Source: a virus
IMG/VR virus record: IMGVR_UViG_3300008267_009701
Coordinates: 1 to 44,138 of that record
Strand: one strand, 5' to 3'
DNA length: 44,138 nucleotides
A model generated the notes under the pieces. That model worked only from the letters and a program-made list of their open reading frames with translations, had not been told where the DNA came from and did no database searches. Below, one piece after another: positions 6,921-15,161 of the stretch (its first letter is position 1; each line of letters begins with the position of its first letter). The position numbers and the translations under genes were made by a program.

Positions 6921-8702
6921 ATGGGATATTTATTAAAATCTGGTGAAGTAGGTAATATTGGATTGAAACACCAAAAAGCTATCCGTGAAGCAACGGTAAA
7001 TAAATGGGGTGACTTAGGATTCTTAGAAGGATTAGATGGTCACGTAAGAGAGAACATCGCTTTGTTATATGAAAACCAAGCATCTGTTCTTATTAATGAA
7101 ACTGATACATCTGGTGGGGCTTCAACAGGTTCTTTCGAAACTGTAGTTTTCCCTATCGTTAGACGTGTATTCTCTAAATTATTAGCAAATGACATCGTAT
7201 CTGTACAAGCATTAAACTTACCTATCGGTAAATTATTCTACTTTGTACCTAAAATCTCTGATAGAATTGGTGATTTAGCTGCTGACGGTGATACTTCATC
7301 TCATGGTGAACCATTTGTTACTACTTGTGTTGATTCAGGTTGTGATACAACAACTTATGATGCTTGTGGTAAAAATCTTTACGATAGATTCTATAACGAT
7401 GGTTTATATGACCAATCAAAAGGTAAAATCACTTTAGTTGTTACTAACGCAACTCCAGTTATTTGGTCAGCAACATGTGCTGAGTTTGCAGCTGGTGTTT
7501 CTCCTTTCGCTGGTGATGGTTCTGTTAGAACTCAAATCCTTGAAGTTTCTGGTTTTGAATCAGCTGGAGCTGGTAGACTTTTAGGTCCTGATGGAAATGA
7601 AATGGATACTGAAGCTTTCTTAGCTTCTTTAACTGTTACTCCTACTGGAACACTTAAAGATAAAGATGGTAAAGTTATTGCTGTATCTGGTGATGAATTA
7701 CCTGTAAGAGTTGTTACTCAAAAATACGGTAAAGGTATCGTTAAATATGATGATATTTGTACACCAGCAGGTAAACTTTATTTAGAAGTTGATTTAACTC
7801 ACCCTGTATGTGTTGAGTGTGGTGATGGTACTTTTGATGGTTATATCGGAGCTCAATCTGGTACTACAGCTATCGTACCTGGAGCTGGTGTAGCTAACTT
7901 AGGTGGTGTATCATTCGCAGTTGCTTATAGAACATACGATGATTTAGAACTTGAATCTCAAATGGGAGAAGTTTCTTTCGAATTGGATTCTGTAACTGTA
8001 TCTGTAACTGAAAGAAAATTAAGAGCTACATGGACTCCTGAATTAGCTCAAGATGTATCAGCATTCCATAATATCGACGCTGAAGCTGAATTAACAGCAT
8101 TATTATCTGAGCAAGTTGCAGCAGAAATTGACCGTGAAATCTTACGTGACTTACGTAAAGGTGCAGCATGGCAATTACGTTGGGATTACAACGGATGGAA
8201 GAGATTACCTAACAACAATGGTTACACTCAAAAAGATTGGAACCAAACATTGGTAACAGCTATCAACCAAATCTCAGCTCAAATCCATAAATCTACATTA
8301 AGAGGTGGAGCTAACTTCGTAGTAGTATCTTCTGAAGTATCAGCTATTTTTGATGATTTAGAGTACTTCCACGTATCTAACGCTTCTCCTGAGCAAGATC
8401 AATATAACATGGGTATCGAAAGAGTAGGTTCACTTTCAGGAAGATATACTATCTACCGTGACCCTTACGCACCAGCGTACTCAGTGTTAATCGGACACAA
8501 AGGTAAGTCATTATTAGACACAGGTTACATCTACGCTCCGTATGTACCTTTACAATTGACTCCTACAATGTACAATCCATTTAACTTTGTACCTGTTAAA
8601 GGTATCATGACTCGTTACGCGAAAAAAATGGTCAATAACCGCTTCTACGGGCATATCCGTGTAGATGGTTTACGTACATTCGATGTAAGAGAATTAAGAT
8701 AA
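6921..8702 (+). CDS. 23: Major capsid protein (T4 gp23-like)
   Basis: 593 residues. The N-terminal ~60 residues form a helical pro-region ending ENQASVLINE, followed by T61 and FETVVFPIVRRVFSKLLANDIVSVQ, which corresponds to the T4 gp23 cleavage site and the start of the mature chain. The C-terminal half carries gp23-like segments (LDSVTVSVTERKLRATWTPE, AEIDREILRDLRKGA, GHIRVDGLRTFDVREL). A Cys-rich insertion-like region (about 135-320) may be a surface domain. The HK97-fold subunit builds the head. It follows the scaffold gene by 22 nt with an A-rich leader and is closed by a strong terminator. Its codon choice suggests high expression. Confidence 0.95.
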   Translation: MGYLLKSGEVGNIGLKHQKAIREATVNKWGDLGFLEGLDGHVRENIALLYENQASVLINETDTSGGASTGSFETVVFPIVRRVFSKLLANDIVSVQALNLPIGKLFYFVPKISDRIGDLAADGDTSSHGEPFVTTCVDSGCDTTTYDACGKNLYDRFYNDGLYDQSKGKITLVVTNATPVIWSATCAEFAAGVSPFAGDGSVRTQILEVSGFESAGAGRLLGPDGNEMDTEAFLASLTVTPTGTLKDKDGKVIAVSGDELPVRVVTQKYGKGIVKYDDICTPAGKLYLEVDLTHPVCVECGDGTFDGYIGAQSGTTAIVPGAGVANLGGVSFAVAYRTYDDLELESQMGEVSFELDSVTVSVTERKLRATWTPELAQDVSAFHNIDAEAELTALLSEQVAAEIDREILRDLRKGAAWQLRWDYNGWKRLPNNNGYTQKDWNQTLVTAINQISAQIHKSTLRGGANFVVVSSEVSAIFDDLEYFHVSNASPEQDQYNMGIERVGSLSGRYTIYRDPYAPAYSVLIGHKGKSLLDTGYIYAPYVPLQLTPTMYNPFNFVPVKGIMTRYAKKMVNNRFYGHIRVDGLRTFDVRELR

Positions 8703-8723
8703 TAAATCTTAAAACCATACACT

Positions 8724-8754
8724 AAAGAGGGACTTCGGTCCCTCTTTTTTTTTT
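8724..8754 (+). terminator. Strong terminator with TTCG tetraloop
   Basis: AAAGAGGGAC (8724-8733), loop TTCG, GTCCCTCTTT (8738-8747), then a T run to 8754. It closes the scaffold-capsid unit. Confidence 0.92.
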
Positions 8755-8771
8755 ATGGCTATTTACAATAA

Positions 8772-8801
8772 CATATAATATGGTTATATTTATATTATAT
8801 G
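8772..8801 (+). promoter_or_regulatory. Late promoter element in a start-codon hairpin before the HNH gene
   Basis: TATATTTAT (8785-8793) lies between the arms of a perfect 10-bp inverted repeat, CATATAATAT (8772-8781) and ATATTATATG (8792-8801), overlapping the right arm by 2 nt. The ATG at 8799 is the end of the right arm. Transcripts entering from upstream would hide the start; transcripts begun at the element would be nearly leaderless. Confidence 0.65.
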
Positions 8802-9482
8802 AAACGTAAAGAATTTTCTGAAGAAGAGTTAAATAAAATTATTAAAATGTATACCGAAGAATATAAAGGTACACCTACAATATGCCAAGAATTTAATTGT
8901 TCTAAAGCAATAATAAATCGTGTATTACGTGAAAACGGTATAAAATTAGGTCCTTCTGGTCGTAAATGGACTGGTGGTAAAGAAGTTGCTGATAAAAAAT
9001 GGAGAGAGAAGAATAAAGAAAAATTAGACCAATATCACAAAGAATGGTCAGAAAAAAATCGTGAACATCGTAAAGAGTATCATAAAGAGTGGAGAGAGAA
9101 GAATAAAGAGTATTATCAAAAATATCGTAGAGATTACGAAAAAACCAAAAAAGACTCTGACCCTAAATATAGATTAGCTAGTTATACAAGAACAGCAATA
9201 TATACTTGTTTAAAAGAAAGAAACGTATCTAAATATAGTAATACATTTGATTTATTGCCTTATACATTGGAGGAGTTGGTTTACAGATTGGAATCACAAT
9301 TTAAAGATGGTATGACATGGGAAAACTATGGTGAATGGCATGTTGATCATATTAAACCAATGAGTTCTTTTAATTTTGAATCCCCTGAAGATGAATCATT
9401 TCAGGAATGTTGGTCCTTGGGTAATCTTCAACCCCTATGGTCAAAAGATAATCTTTCTAAAGGGGCTAAATACATTAATTAA
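8799..9482 (+). CDS. HNH homing-type endonuclease
   Basis: 227 residues. The N-terminal part (about 5-45) is a helix-turn-helix-like DNA-recognition segment (ICQEFNCSKAIINRVLREN). A long Lys/Glu/Tyr-rich helix with repeats of KEWREKNKE and KEYHKEW spans about 65-125. The C-terminal HNH nuclease (about 175-227) shows WHVDHIKP, then CWSLGNLQPLWSKDN and the closing LSKGAK. Such free-standing enzymes nick or cut at a target site and spread their own gene. It sits just after the capsid terminator, a usual landing place, with its own late-type promoter hairpin. It converges on the next minus-strand gene with an 8-nt overlap. Confidence 0.9.
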   Translation: MKRKEFSEEELNKIIKMYTEEYKGTPTICQEFNCSKAIINRVLRENGIKLGPSGRKWTGGKEVADKKWREKNKEKLDQYHKEWSEKNREHRKEYHKEWREKNKEYYQKYRRDYEKTKKDSDPKYRLASYTRTAIYTCLKERNVSKYSNTFDLLPYTLEELVYRLESQFKDGMTWENYGEWHVDHIKPMSSFNFESPEDESFQECWSLGNLQPLWSKDNLSKGAKYIN

Positions 9483-9918
9483 AATCGTATTTTAATTTTT
9501 TATTACAATTATTAAAATTATAACAACGAACATGACGAGGTTCACAAATATACTCCACATTAGATTCTATACACCTAATAGTATGTTGTGATTCATTAAT
9601 TATATCGATGATTTCAAATTCTTTACCAACAAGTCCTTCTTTAAATTCTATCATATCTAAAGGGTCATTTTTTAAAAAAAATTTATTACCTACAATTAAA
9701 AATTTATTACGTAATAATGCATTAAAATTATAATCCATTAAATCATATTTATTTTTATGTTTTTCTAATTCATTTTTTAAATTATAATTATCCAACTCTA
9801 ACAGTTGATTTATTTCAAGAAAAGAATTGGATAATTTTTTAAAATGATTTACCTCTTTAACTAACATAAAAATAGTTAAAAATAATACAGTTATTAAAAT
9901 TATAGATAAAAAAATCAT
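9475..9918 (-). CDS. Membrane-anchored coiled-coil protein of unknown function
   Basis: 147 residues. An N-terminal hydrophobic segment (about 2-20, FLSIILITVLFLTIFMLV) is followed by a coiled coil (about 25-60, Leu/Asn/Glu-rich) and a C-terminal beta-like domain with four Cys (IRCIESNVEYICEP, VRCYNFNNCNKK). One anchor plus a periplasmic coil resembles an inner-membrane spanin in topology, but no outer-membrane lipoprotein partner is next to it and the C-terminal domain is unusual. It overlaps the gene at 9915-10232 as ATGA, so the two are coupled. Confidence 0.6.
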   Translation of the reverse strand: MIFLSIILITVLFLTIFMLVKEVNHFKKLSNSFLEINQLLELDNYNLKNELEKHKNKYDLMDYNFNALLRNKFLIVGNKFFLKNDPLDMIEFKEGLVGKEFEIIDIINESQHTIRCIESNVEYICEPRHVRCYNFNNCNKKLKYDFN

Positions 9919-10232
9919 AAAACATCGGTATTTCTTTCATTCAATATTTCCCTCACACGTTCTTCAACAATCTCCCTTACTCTATCTTCTGTTACCAGTT
10001 CTTGATCATAATAGACAACTCTATCTTCGTCCACTCTAAAAATAATATCCCCTTGAGCATTATTCAAAGTTATTTGTGGCCTAAAATTTGTTGTGTTGTA
10101 ATTTATAACATAATCACCCAAAAGAGTGGTAACATTATCTACATTTAAAATCTCGTTTGGAAAAGGTATTTCATATTGTAGAACAGGTCCACCCATTAAG
10201 AAATCATGTCTTTGTATTTGTTTTTTTATCAT
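9915..10232 (-). CDS. Protein of unknown function
   Basis: 105 residues. The centre is predicted beta (LLGDYVINYNTTNFRPQITL, GDIIFRVDEDRVVYYD), and the C-terminus is a charged helix (EDRVREIVEERVREILNER) that could oligomerise. No family was recognised. It begins 10 nt beyond the T-tail of the terminator of the upstream 246-residue gene, so its own promoter or read-through is needed; none is evident. Coupled by ATGA to the membrane protein downstream. Confidence 0.6.
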   Translation of the reverse strand: MIKKQIQRHDFLMGGPVLQYEIPFPNEILNVDNVTTLLGDYVINYNTTNFRPQITLNNAQGDIIFRVDEDRVVYYDQELVTEDRVREIVEERVREILNERNTDVL

Positions 10233-10242
10233 AAAGATATAA

Positions 10243-10273
10243 TAAAAATGTGGGGATTTTTTGAAACCCCCAC
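10243..10273 (-). terminator. Terminator of the 246-residue gene
   Basis: On the minus strand GTGGGGG (10273-10267) pairs with CCCCAC (10255-10250) around an A/T loop, followed by ATTTTTATT. It lies 9 nt past the stop codon at 10282. Confidence 0.75.
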
Positions 10274-10281
10274 TAATGGTA

Positions 10282-11022
10282 TTAATCTTTAATACCTTTT
10301 TTCATTGCTGCATCTCTATTGGTAGGTCCATTCTCAAGTCTATCGTTAATAATATTCATGATATCACCACCCAACATACTATAAACTTTCATGGCGTTGC
10401 TAACATTCATTTGAGAGTCAATAACATCCCAAATTGTAACACCATCTTGTTTATTACGGTCATTATGGAAGGCCACTTTTGAAAAGATATTATTTTTAGC
10501 TTCACTCTCTTTAACAGATTTATCGATGACATAAACTAAGACACCATTCTCAGTATATTGTTTGAAATATTTGCCATAGTTGTGGTCTTCACTCGCAACA
10601 CACCATTTAGTTGCTTTACCGTATAAATTAGAACTACGTGTAGATAAAGGGAACACTACTAACCAACGGTCATCTTCATAAAGAACTTCAGTTTCTTTTT
10701 TCTTAACCTCAGAACGAGTGATTTTTTCTTTAGCTGTTTTAACAGCTTCGATAATATCTTGATTGGATTCATATGAATAGATATCTTTATTATCCAATAA
10801 GTTTCTTTGTGAAAGTTCTTCAAAGTCTTTAATTACTTCGAACATTTCTTTGAAGGTTTCATTACGTAATTCATTGTTAATCCACTCAACCCATTCTGCC
10901 GTACATTTAATCATGAATGGGAGGTATTTATTGGACTTTGATGGGTCCATGCTAGCCAACACGTCAATAACATCTATTACGTAACTTGGATTTTGCGTCT
11001 TTAAATCTTTAACTTTTGCCAT
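10282..11022 (-). CDS. Conserved phage protein with TKWC motif, early-type
   Basis: 246 residues. The N-terminal half is helical and charged. The central block, RWLVVFPLSTRSSNLYGKATKWC followed about 20 residues later by VLVYVIDK and FSKVAFHND, matches a pattern I recall from many uncharacterised phage proteins (YG-x-x-TKWC, then a Y-x-x-D strand). The function of that group is unknown to me; the conserved Trp-Cys suggests a small active or metal site. A Bacteroidota-type promoter lies just upstream on the minus strand, so the host RNA polymerase probably transcribes it early, in contrast to the late genes around it. Confidence 0.65.
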   Translation of the reverse strand: MAKVKDLKTQNPSYVIDVIDVLASMDPSKSNKYLPFMIKCTAEWVEWINNELRNETFKEMFEVIKDFEELSQRNLLDNKDIYSYESNQDIIEAVKTAKEKITRSEVKKKETEVLYEDDRWLVVFPLSTRSSNLYGKATKWCVASEDHNYGKYFKQYTENGVLVYVIDKSVKESEAKNNIFSKVAFHNDRNKQDGVTIWDVIDSQMNVSNAMKVYSMLGGDIMNIINDRLENGPTNRDAAMKKGIKD

Positions 11023-11055
11023 ATTTAAATTTTTATTTTCTAAACGTTAACAAAA

Positions 11056-11087
11056 CAAATATATGTATATTTTTTTAATCTATCAAA
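11056..11087 (-). promoter_or_regulatory. Bacteroidota-type sigma promoter
   Basis: On the minus strand CTTTG (11088-11084) is followed after 20 nt by TATATTTG (11063-11056), matching the Bacteroidota -33/-7 pattern TTTG...TAnnTTTG. It points at the gene starting at 11022. Confidence 0.6.
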
Positions 11088-11117
11088 GAGATTGGGTAAA
11101 ATTTTTATCATTTTATG

Positions 11118-11145
11118 GATATTTATATGTAAAACATATTATATG
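11118..11145 (+). promoter_or_regulatory. Late promoter element with start-codon hairpin
   Basis: GATATTTAT (11118-11126) ends 16 nt before the ATG at 11143. ATAT (11119-11122) pairs with 11141-11144, and ATATG (11125-11129) with CATAT (11135-11139), so part of the start codon is in the stem. Confidence 0.6.
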
Positions 11146-11556
11146 AAAAAAGTGGTTAGATTAACTGAAAACGATATAGAAAAATTAGTTAAAAAAATTA
11201 TAAAAGAAGAGGGTGAAGAAAAACAAAATAGTGCTACAATGACTAAACACCCAGCGTATTCTGTTATAGATGATTTAGGTTCAAAATTAGAAACTTTAAA
11301 GGATGACTTTAAAAAAGGTATTGCTAATTCTGTTTCTGGTTCAGATGGTTATCATAGTGAGATAGATAAATTCTCTAGTGAATTTACAAACTTCATTGGT
11401 AAATTAGAAAAGTTAAAAACAAAAATTAATGATTACCAAGAAGTGGAGAATAAAAAATATGAGGCCGAAAAAAGAAAAAGAGCTGAAGAAGAGAGAAAAA
11501 TGAAAACTCAAAAAAGATATCAAGACCACATGAGTGGTAGAAATTATTCTTATTAA
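11143..11556 (+). CDS. Small protein with putative capsid-targeting N-terminus (relative of 3460-3750)
   Basis: 137 residues from the ATG at 11143. Residues 1-26 (KVVRLTENDIEKLVKKIIKE then EGEE) match the start of the protein at 3460 at 19 of 22 positions, while the codons differ at many synonymous sites. The body is helical with a C-terminal coiled coil (about 75-125, LKTKINDYQEVENKKYEAEK, Lys/Glu/Arg-rich). No enzyme family was recognised. It is a one-gene late unit with its own promoter element and terminator, far from the head genes. Packaging into the head is inferred from the shared N-terminus. Confidence 0.7.
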   Translation: MKKVVRLTENDIEKLVKKIIKEEGEEKQNSATMTKHPAYSVIDDLGSKLETLKDDFKKGIANSVSGSDGYHSEIDKFSSEFTNFIGKLEKLKTKINDYQEVENKKYEAEKRKRAEEERKMKTQKRYQDHMSGRNYSY

Positions 11557-11560
11557 ATAA

Positions 11561-11587
11561 AAAAGGTCTGATAAATCAGACCTTTTT
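11561..11587. terminator. Bidirectional terminator between convergent genes
   Basis: AAAAGGTCTGAT (11561-11572), loop AA, ATCAGACCTTTTT (11575-11587). T runs occur on both strands, serving the plus gene ending at 11556 and the minus gene ending at 11592. Confidence 0.9.
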
Positions 11588-11591
11588 TATT

Positions 11592-13094
11592 TTAACACCA
11601 TTCTTTTTCGGATACTATTTGAAATTCAATTATATCATGGTAAGTTCTTATTTCACTACCAGATTCAATTTTAAGTTCTAAATAATAATCATTGGGTATA
11701 AACCATGAAGTATCTATAAAAAAGAAATTACTGTCTTCGGTTCTATTTATCTCATGCCAATCAACGTATTCTAATTGTGTTTCACCTTCTTTAATGTATA
11801 TTCTATAATACATTTTATCCACTGGTTTAAAATTAGATGTAAAAGGTATTTTAGCATCAACATTTACCCTCCTAGTATCACCACGTTTTATTTTTTCTTT
11901 TCTTTGTATTCCACTAAAACTAAAATGGTAATCATAAATAGGTATATTGTTTGAATTACCAACACCTCTACCACTCTTATCACTAGAACCTACATTATAA
12001 TAAGATTCTTTACCTTGTATTATAAAATCTAATTCTACATCACCAATATTACTACCGTTTATTGTAACGTTTTGCCATACATCTCTAAATTGTATATTAT
12101 CACAATAACCACTAATAGGACTAGAACTAACATTTAATTCTACATAATAAACACCAGTTGTTGTTTGTTTAATTTCAGATGAAGGTATAATACTATGAAC
12201 ATTATTATTTTGATCATAAATAGAAACTGATGATATATCAGCATTAACTCTTTCACCACCAGCATTAACAAACAAATACAATCTATTTGTTTTATCTAGA
12301 TAAAAATTATTTCTATCATCTTTAATTAAATCGTTATGAACACTTTCCATAAAAGGTTCGTATACTGTTTGAGTTTCTCTTGTAAAAAAACCTACATAAC
12401 AAACATCTTCTTGTGGTGCTGATTCTAGACTAGGATTGAAAGCTATACCCATAGTACAAGCTGTTACCCCACTTAATATTAAATTGTTAACATAATTAGT
12501 TACATCAACACAAAAATTTTCATTACCTTTATCAAAATGTTGTTCACCTTTAACTAAATTTGTGGTAGTACCTGTATAACCACTTGTACCACCAGAATAC
12601 CACATATAAGGGTCAGTGTATATTCCTTGGTGTGACCAATTATTTAAAGTAGTTCTATCAATCCAATTAACAGCTGTTTCACAATAATTTTGGTCTCCCA
12701 AAGTACAACCTAAAGAAACTGATTGTACATAATCATAACCATTACCTTCATCCCAAAATTCTGGCACTTCAAATAATATTAAATCAAAACTTACAGCTCT
12801 TTTAACTTCACCACAAGAACTTACCACTGTTTTACAATATAATTCTTGGTCAAAACAAGAAGTATTGGTTAAATTTATTTTGTGTGTTAAATTACTTAAA
12901 TTATATTCTTTACTATTAACTTTTGTTATCATATCAGATAAATCTAGGTTAAAGATATATCTAGAAAAAGTTAAATCATTAATATTATTAGATCCACCGT
13001 GGAAAAGTTCTACAATAGGATTCCTACCTGTATTAACACAAGAATTCCTAACTATAACAGCATCTTTATCAAAATAAGTTCTGTATATACTCAT
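11592..13094 (-). CDS. Virion adhesin/fibre-like protein with DNRLRE-like N-terminus
   Basis: 500 residues, predicted mainly beta, Asn/Tyr/Ser-rich. The N-terminal ~230 residues (NTGRNPIVELFHGG then SRYIFNLDLS, later FCVDVTNYVNNLI and MGIAFNP) recall the DNRLRE-type beta-sandwich found in surface proteins. The following stretch (LDKTNRLYLFVN, SVSIYDQNNN, TGVYYVELNVS) resembles repeated immunoglobulin-like domains of phage surface proteins. Several Cys are present. It has its own late-type promoter hairpin and follows the baseplate genes. A tail- or baseplate-attached structural role is likely; the receptor is unknown. Confidence 0.65.
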   Translation of the reverse strand: MSIYRTYFDKDAVIVRNSCVNTGRNPIVELFHGGSNNINDLTFSRYIFNLDLSDMITKVNSKEYNLSNLTHKINLTNTSCFDQELYCKTVVSSCGEVKRAVSFDLILFEVPEFWDEGNGYDYVQSVSLGCTLGDQNYCETAVNWIDRTTLNNWSHQGIYTDPYMWYSGGTSGYTGTTTNLVKGEQHFDKGNENFCVDVTNYVNNLILSGVTACTMGIAFNPSLESAPQEDVCYVGFFTRETQTVYEPFMESVHNDLIKDDRNNFYLDKTNRLYLFVNAGGERVNADISSVSIYDQNNNVHSIIPSSEIKQTTTGVYYVELNVSSSPISGYCDNIQFRDVWQNVTINGSNIGDVELDFIIQGKESYYNVGSSDKSGRGVGNSNNIPIYDYHFSFSGIQRKEKIKRGDTRRVNVDAKIPFTSNFKPVDKMYYRIYIKEGETQLEYVDWHEINRTEDSNFFFIDTSWFIPNDYYLELKIESGSEIRTYHDIIEFQIVSEKEWC

Positions 13095-13119
13095 TAGCTT
13101 TTATTTACTAATAAATATC
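13087..13119 (-). promoter_or_regulatory. Late promoter element inside a start-codon hairpin
   Basis: On the minus strand GATATTTAT (13119-13111) ends 16 nt before the ATG at 13094. ATATTTATTAG (13118-13108) pairs with CTAATGAGTAT (13097-13087) over 11 bp with two G-T wobbles and a 10-nt loop; the ATG is inside the right arm. Confidence 0.7.
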
Positions 13120-13136
13120 CAAAAAAAAGATATAAT

Positions 13137-14519
13137 TTAAAAAACTTTAATCTCATTTAGCTTTGGTATATATACGTCATTTAACGGTATATTTTTTTCT
13201 GCTAAATAATTTTTTAGAATTGTTACAACGTTTTGGTAAGCGTCATTTTCATTTACTCCAGTACCATCTAATTTAACTATAATATCACCATTCGAATTGT
13301 TTATAATATCAAAATCTACTTTACAAATAGTGCCATCACATACTTTAACAGCGTCAATAGATATTAAAGAAGATAATGCATCACTAACTCTAGTTATTGA
13401 AGAATTATCTCTAATAACCTCTTCACCAACCAGTTTACCACCAATATCTGATGTACCAGTACCTCTAGAATTAGCTAATGTTATTTTAGCTTGTAATGAT
13501 TTAGTACTTTCAAAATCACCACCAGCAAATATATTTTTACTATTTAATTTAGGGAATTCTTTAGTTTTCCAATCTTTTAAATCTTTTAAAGCTTGGTCCC
13601 CTTCATTTGGTGGTTTACCATGGTAAGGGTGTACATGACTATTAATCCATTTATAAAGTAATTCTATAAAATCTTGTAATATATCACCATATACTATTGG
13701 ATGTAATTTATCTTCTATATTAACCTCTTCTTCTTCATTAAAATAAGGTTTAATAATAGATGAATTATCATCCCTACCAATTAAATAAATTTTATTACTA
13801 ACTAAATTTATATCAGTTCTAATTTTTTGACCATTTTCATTATTCAACAGATTCTTAAATTCAGTATTTGTTGTAGATTCTATTTCTTTAGTAATATTAA
13901 ATTTACCTGGTGTTATAGTTTTTAATTGTATATAACCAGGGTTAATGTCATTTCTTACTGTTGGTTGGTTTGGTAAAAATTTTGATGTTCTGATTAAAAC
14001 TTCTGATGGTTTAAATATTATATCAGTATTATCCCTACCTTGAATAGCTATTTCATCTTTTTTTGGGTATACCCCTTCAGCCGTAACTATTTTATTTATC
14101 GATTGTTCATAACCTAAACTGTAGTCAGGCCTACCTCTTCTAGCATCAGGAAAATTAGGAGACTCTTTTAATTTATCACCTAATTGTGGTACTAATGGAC
14201 CGACATATTCCCTAACATATTGGTCATTTCTTATATCAAATAAAATTACTTTGGCAGTTTCCCCTTTTTTAGGTATTATATTAATATGTAAAGGTAGAAA
14301 TGGGAAACAAACCTGTGAATCTTCTTTTGACCATGGTTTTGGTGGGTTATCTAAAGGTTTATCATCAAAACCTTTTATTCTAACACGAATTCTAGAGGCA
14401 CCAGATGGATCATCAACATCAATAACTTCAGCTAAAAAGATTATTGGTTGTTTGCCTCTAGATTTTATTCTATTATCACCTCTTGCTCCTTCACCTAAAG
14501 ATTCATTCCTTACTGACAT
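13137..14519 (-). CDS. Baseplate central spike protein (gp5-like, OB-fold)
   Basis: 460 residues. The N-terminal part (about 25-125) is an OB-fold-like beta domain (IIFLAEVIDVDDPSGASRIRVRI, then VCFPFLPLHINIIPKKGETAKVILFD, then REYVGPLVPQ), as in the gp5/VgrG spike group. A beta-rich middle and a conserved segment HPIVYGDILQDFIELLYKWINSHVHPYHG (about 275-305) follow; Asp/His-rich stretches like this occur in phage spike proteins. No lysozyme domain interrupts it, unlike T4 gp5. It sits at the end of the operon that starts at 17119 and overlaps the small gene upstream by 17 nt. Confidence 0.72.
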   Translation of the reverse strand: MSVRNESLGEGARGDNRIKSRGKQPIIFLAEVIDVDDPSGASRIRVRIKGFDDKPLDNPPKPWSKEDSQVCFPFLPLHINIIPKKGETAKVILFDIRNDQYVREYVGPLVPQLGDKLKESPNFPDARRGRPDYSLGYEQSINKIVTAEGVYPKKDEIAIQGRDNTDIIFKPSEVLIRTSKFLPNQPTVRNDINPGYIQLKTITPGKFNITKEIESTTNTEFKNLLNNENGQKIRTDINLVSNKIYLIGRDDNSSIIKPYFNEEEEVNIEDKLHPIVYGDILQDFIELLYKWINSHVHPYHGKPPNEGDQALKDLKDWKTKEFPKLNSKNIFAGGDFESTKSLQAKITLANSRGTGTSDIGGKLVGEEVIRDNSSITRVSDALSSLISIDAVKVCDGTICKVDFDIINNSNGDIIVKLDGTGVNENDAYQNVVTILKNYLAEKNIPLNDVYIPKLNEIKVF

Positions 14520-14688
14520 CTACTCCTCTATTTTTTAATTCTTCACAAATTGCTTTATAAACTCTTTCAATGGCCTTCATATGGTCATATTTTTTAATAG
14601 TATCTTCTTTTACTTTATAAAAATCTTGTGCCAAATTATATCTAAGTTCTAGTAATTGTGAGTTACTTTTTTTATCTAATCCTTTCAT
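14503..14688 (-). CDS. Small helical protein in the baseplate operon
   Basis: 61 residues from the ATG at 14688, which lies 2 nt after the upstream stop; a longer reading from a non-ATG codon is unlikely. It is nearly all helix with heptad-like spacing (LLELRYNLAQDFYKVKEDTIKKYDHMKAIERVYKAICEEL). It overlaps the start of the spike gene by 17 nt, implying translational coupling. No family was recognised; it may be a chaperone or small baseplate part. Confidence 0.6.
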   Translation of the reverse strand: MKGLDKKSNSQLLELRYNLAQDFYKVKEDTIKKYDHMKAIERVYKAICEELKNRGVDVSKE

Positions 14689-14690
14689 AT

Positions 14691-15137
14691 TTAAAACATT
14701 TGTCCATGACCACATGATGTACTAATTAAAGTACCAAAAACTTGTATAGGTCCACCAGCGTTACCACCTGTTGCCTGTAATTGTGTTCCAGCTCTAGTAC
14801 AAACATCTATTCTCGCATCTTGTTGTAAAGCTTTGATAATTTCTTCCATCCTTATTTTTTCCATAATTTCGTCTGGAGCTGTTTGTCCACCAGGTAATGG
14901 ACCAACAGGTAAACCTGCTTCTGATTTTCTTCTTATAATTCTAGCCGCAATTTTATCTGAATCCATACCAGGTTTTAAATTACCTGTATAAGCTAAAAGA
15001 CTAGCCGGTACTAAATCACTACTCGGTATTACCGGTATTTTGAATAAATTTTTTAAAGCTTTTAAAACCGAATTAGAACTTCTAAAATTTATTTCACCAG
15101 ATTTTTGACTTTCTTTACATTTATCAATATTACCCAT
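14691..15137 (-). CDS. Virion/baseplate-region protein of unknown function
   Basis: 148 residues. A helical N-terminal part (VLKALKNLFKIPVIP) is followed by DLVPASLLAYTGNLKPGMDSDKIAARII and a Pro/Gly-rich linker (PVGPLPGGQTAP). The C-terminus (IDVCTRAGTQLQATGGNAGGP, FGTLISTSCGHGQMF) is Gly/Thr-rich with two Cys. Position between the 535-residue gene and the spike gene in one operon points to a baseplate component. No homologous family could be named from sequence alone. Confidence 0.65.
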   Translation of the reverse strand: MGNIDKCKESQKSGEINFRSSNSVLKALKNLFKIPVIPSSDLVPASLLAYTGNLKPGMDSDKIAARIIRRKSEAGLPVGPLPGGQTAPDEIMEKIRMEEIIKALQQDARIDVCTRAGTQLQATGGNAGGPIQVFGTLISTSCGHGQMF

Positions 15138-15161
15138 TTTAAATAAATTATATTTTTATTA

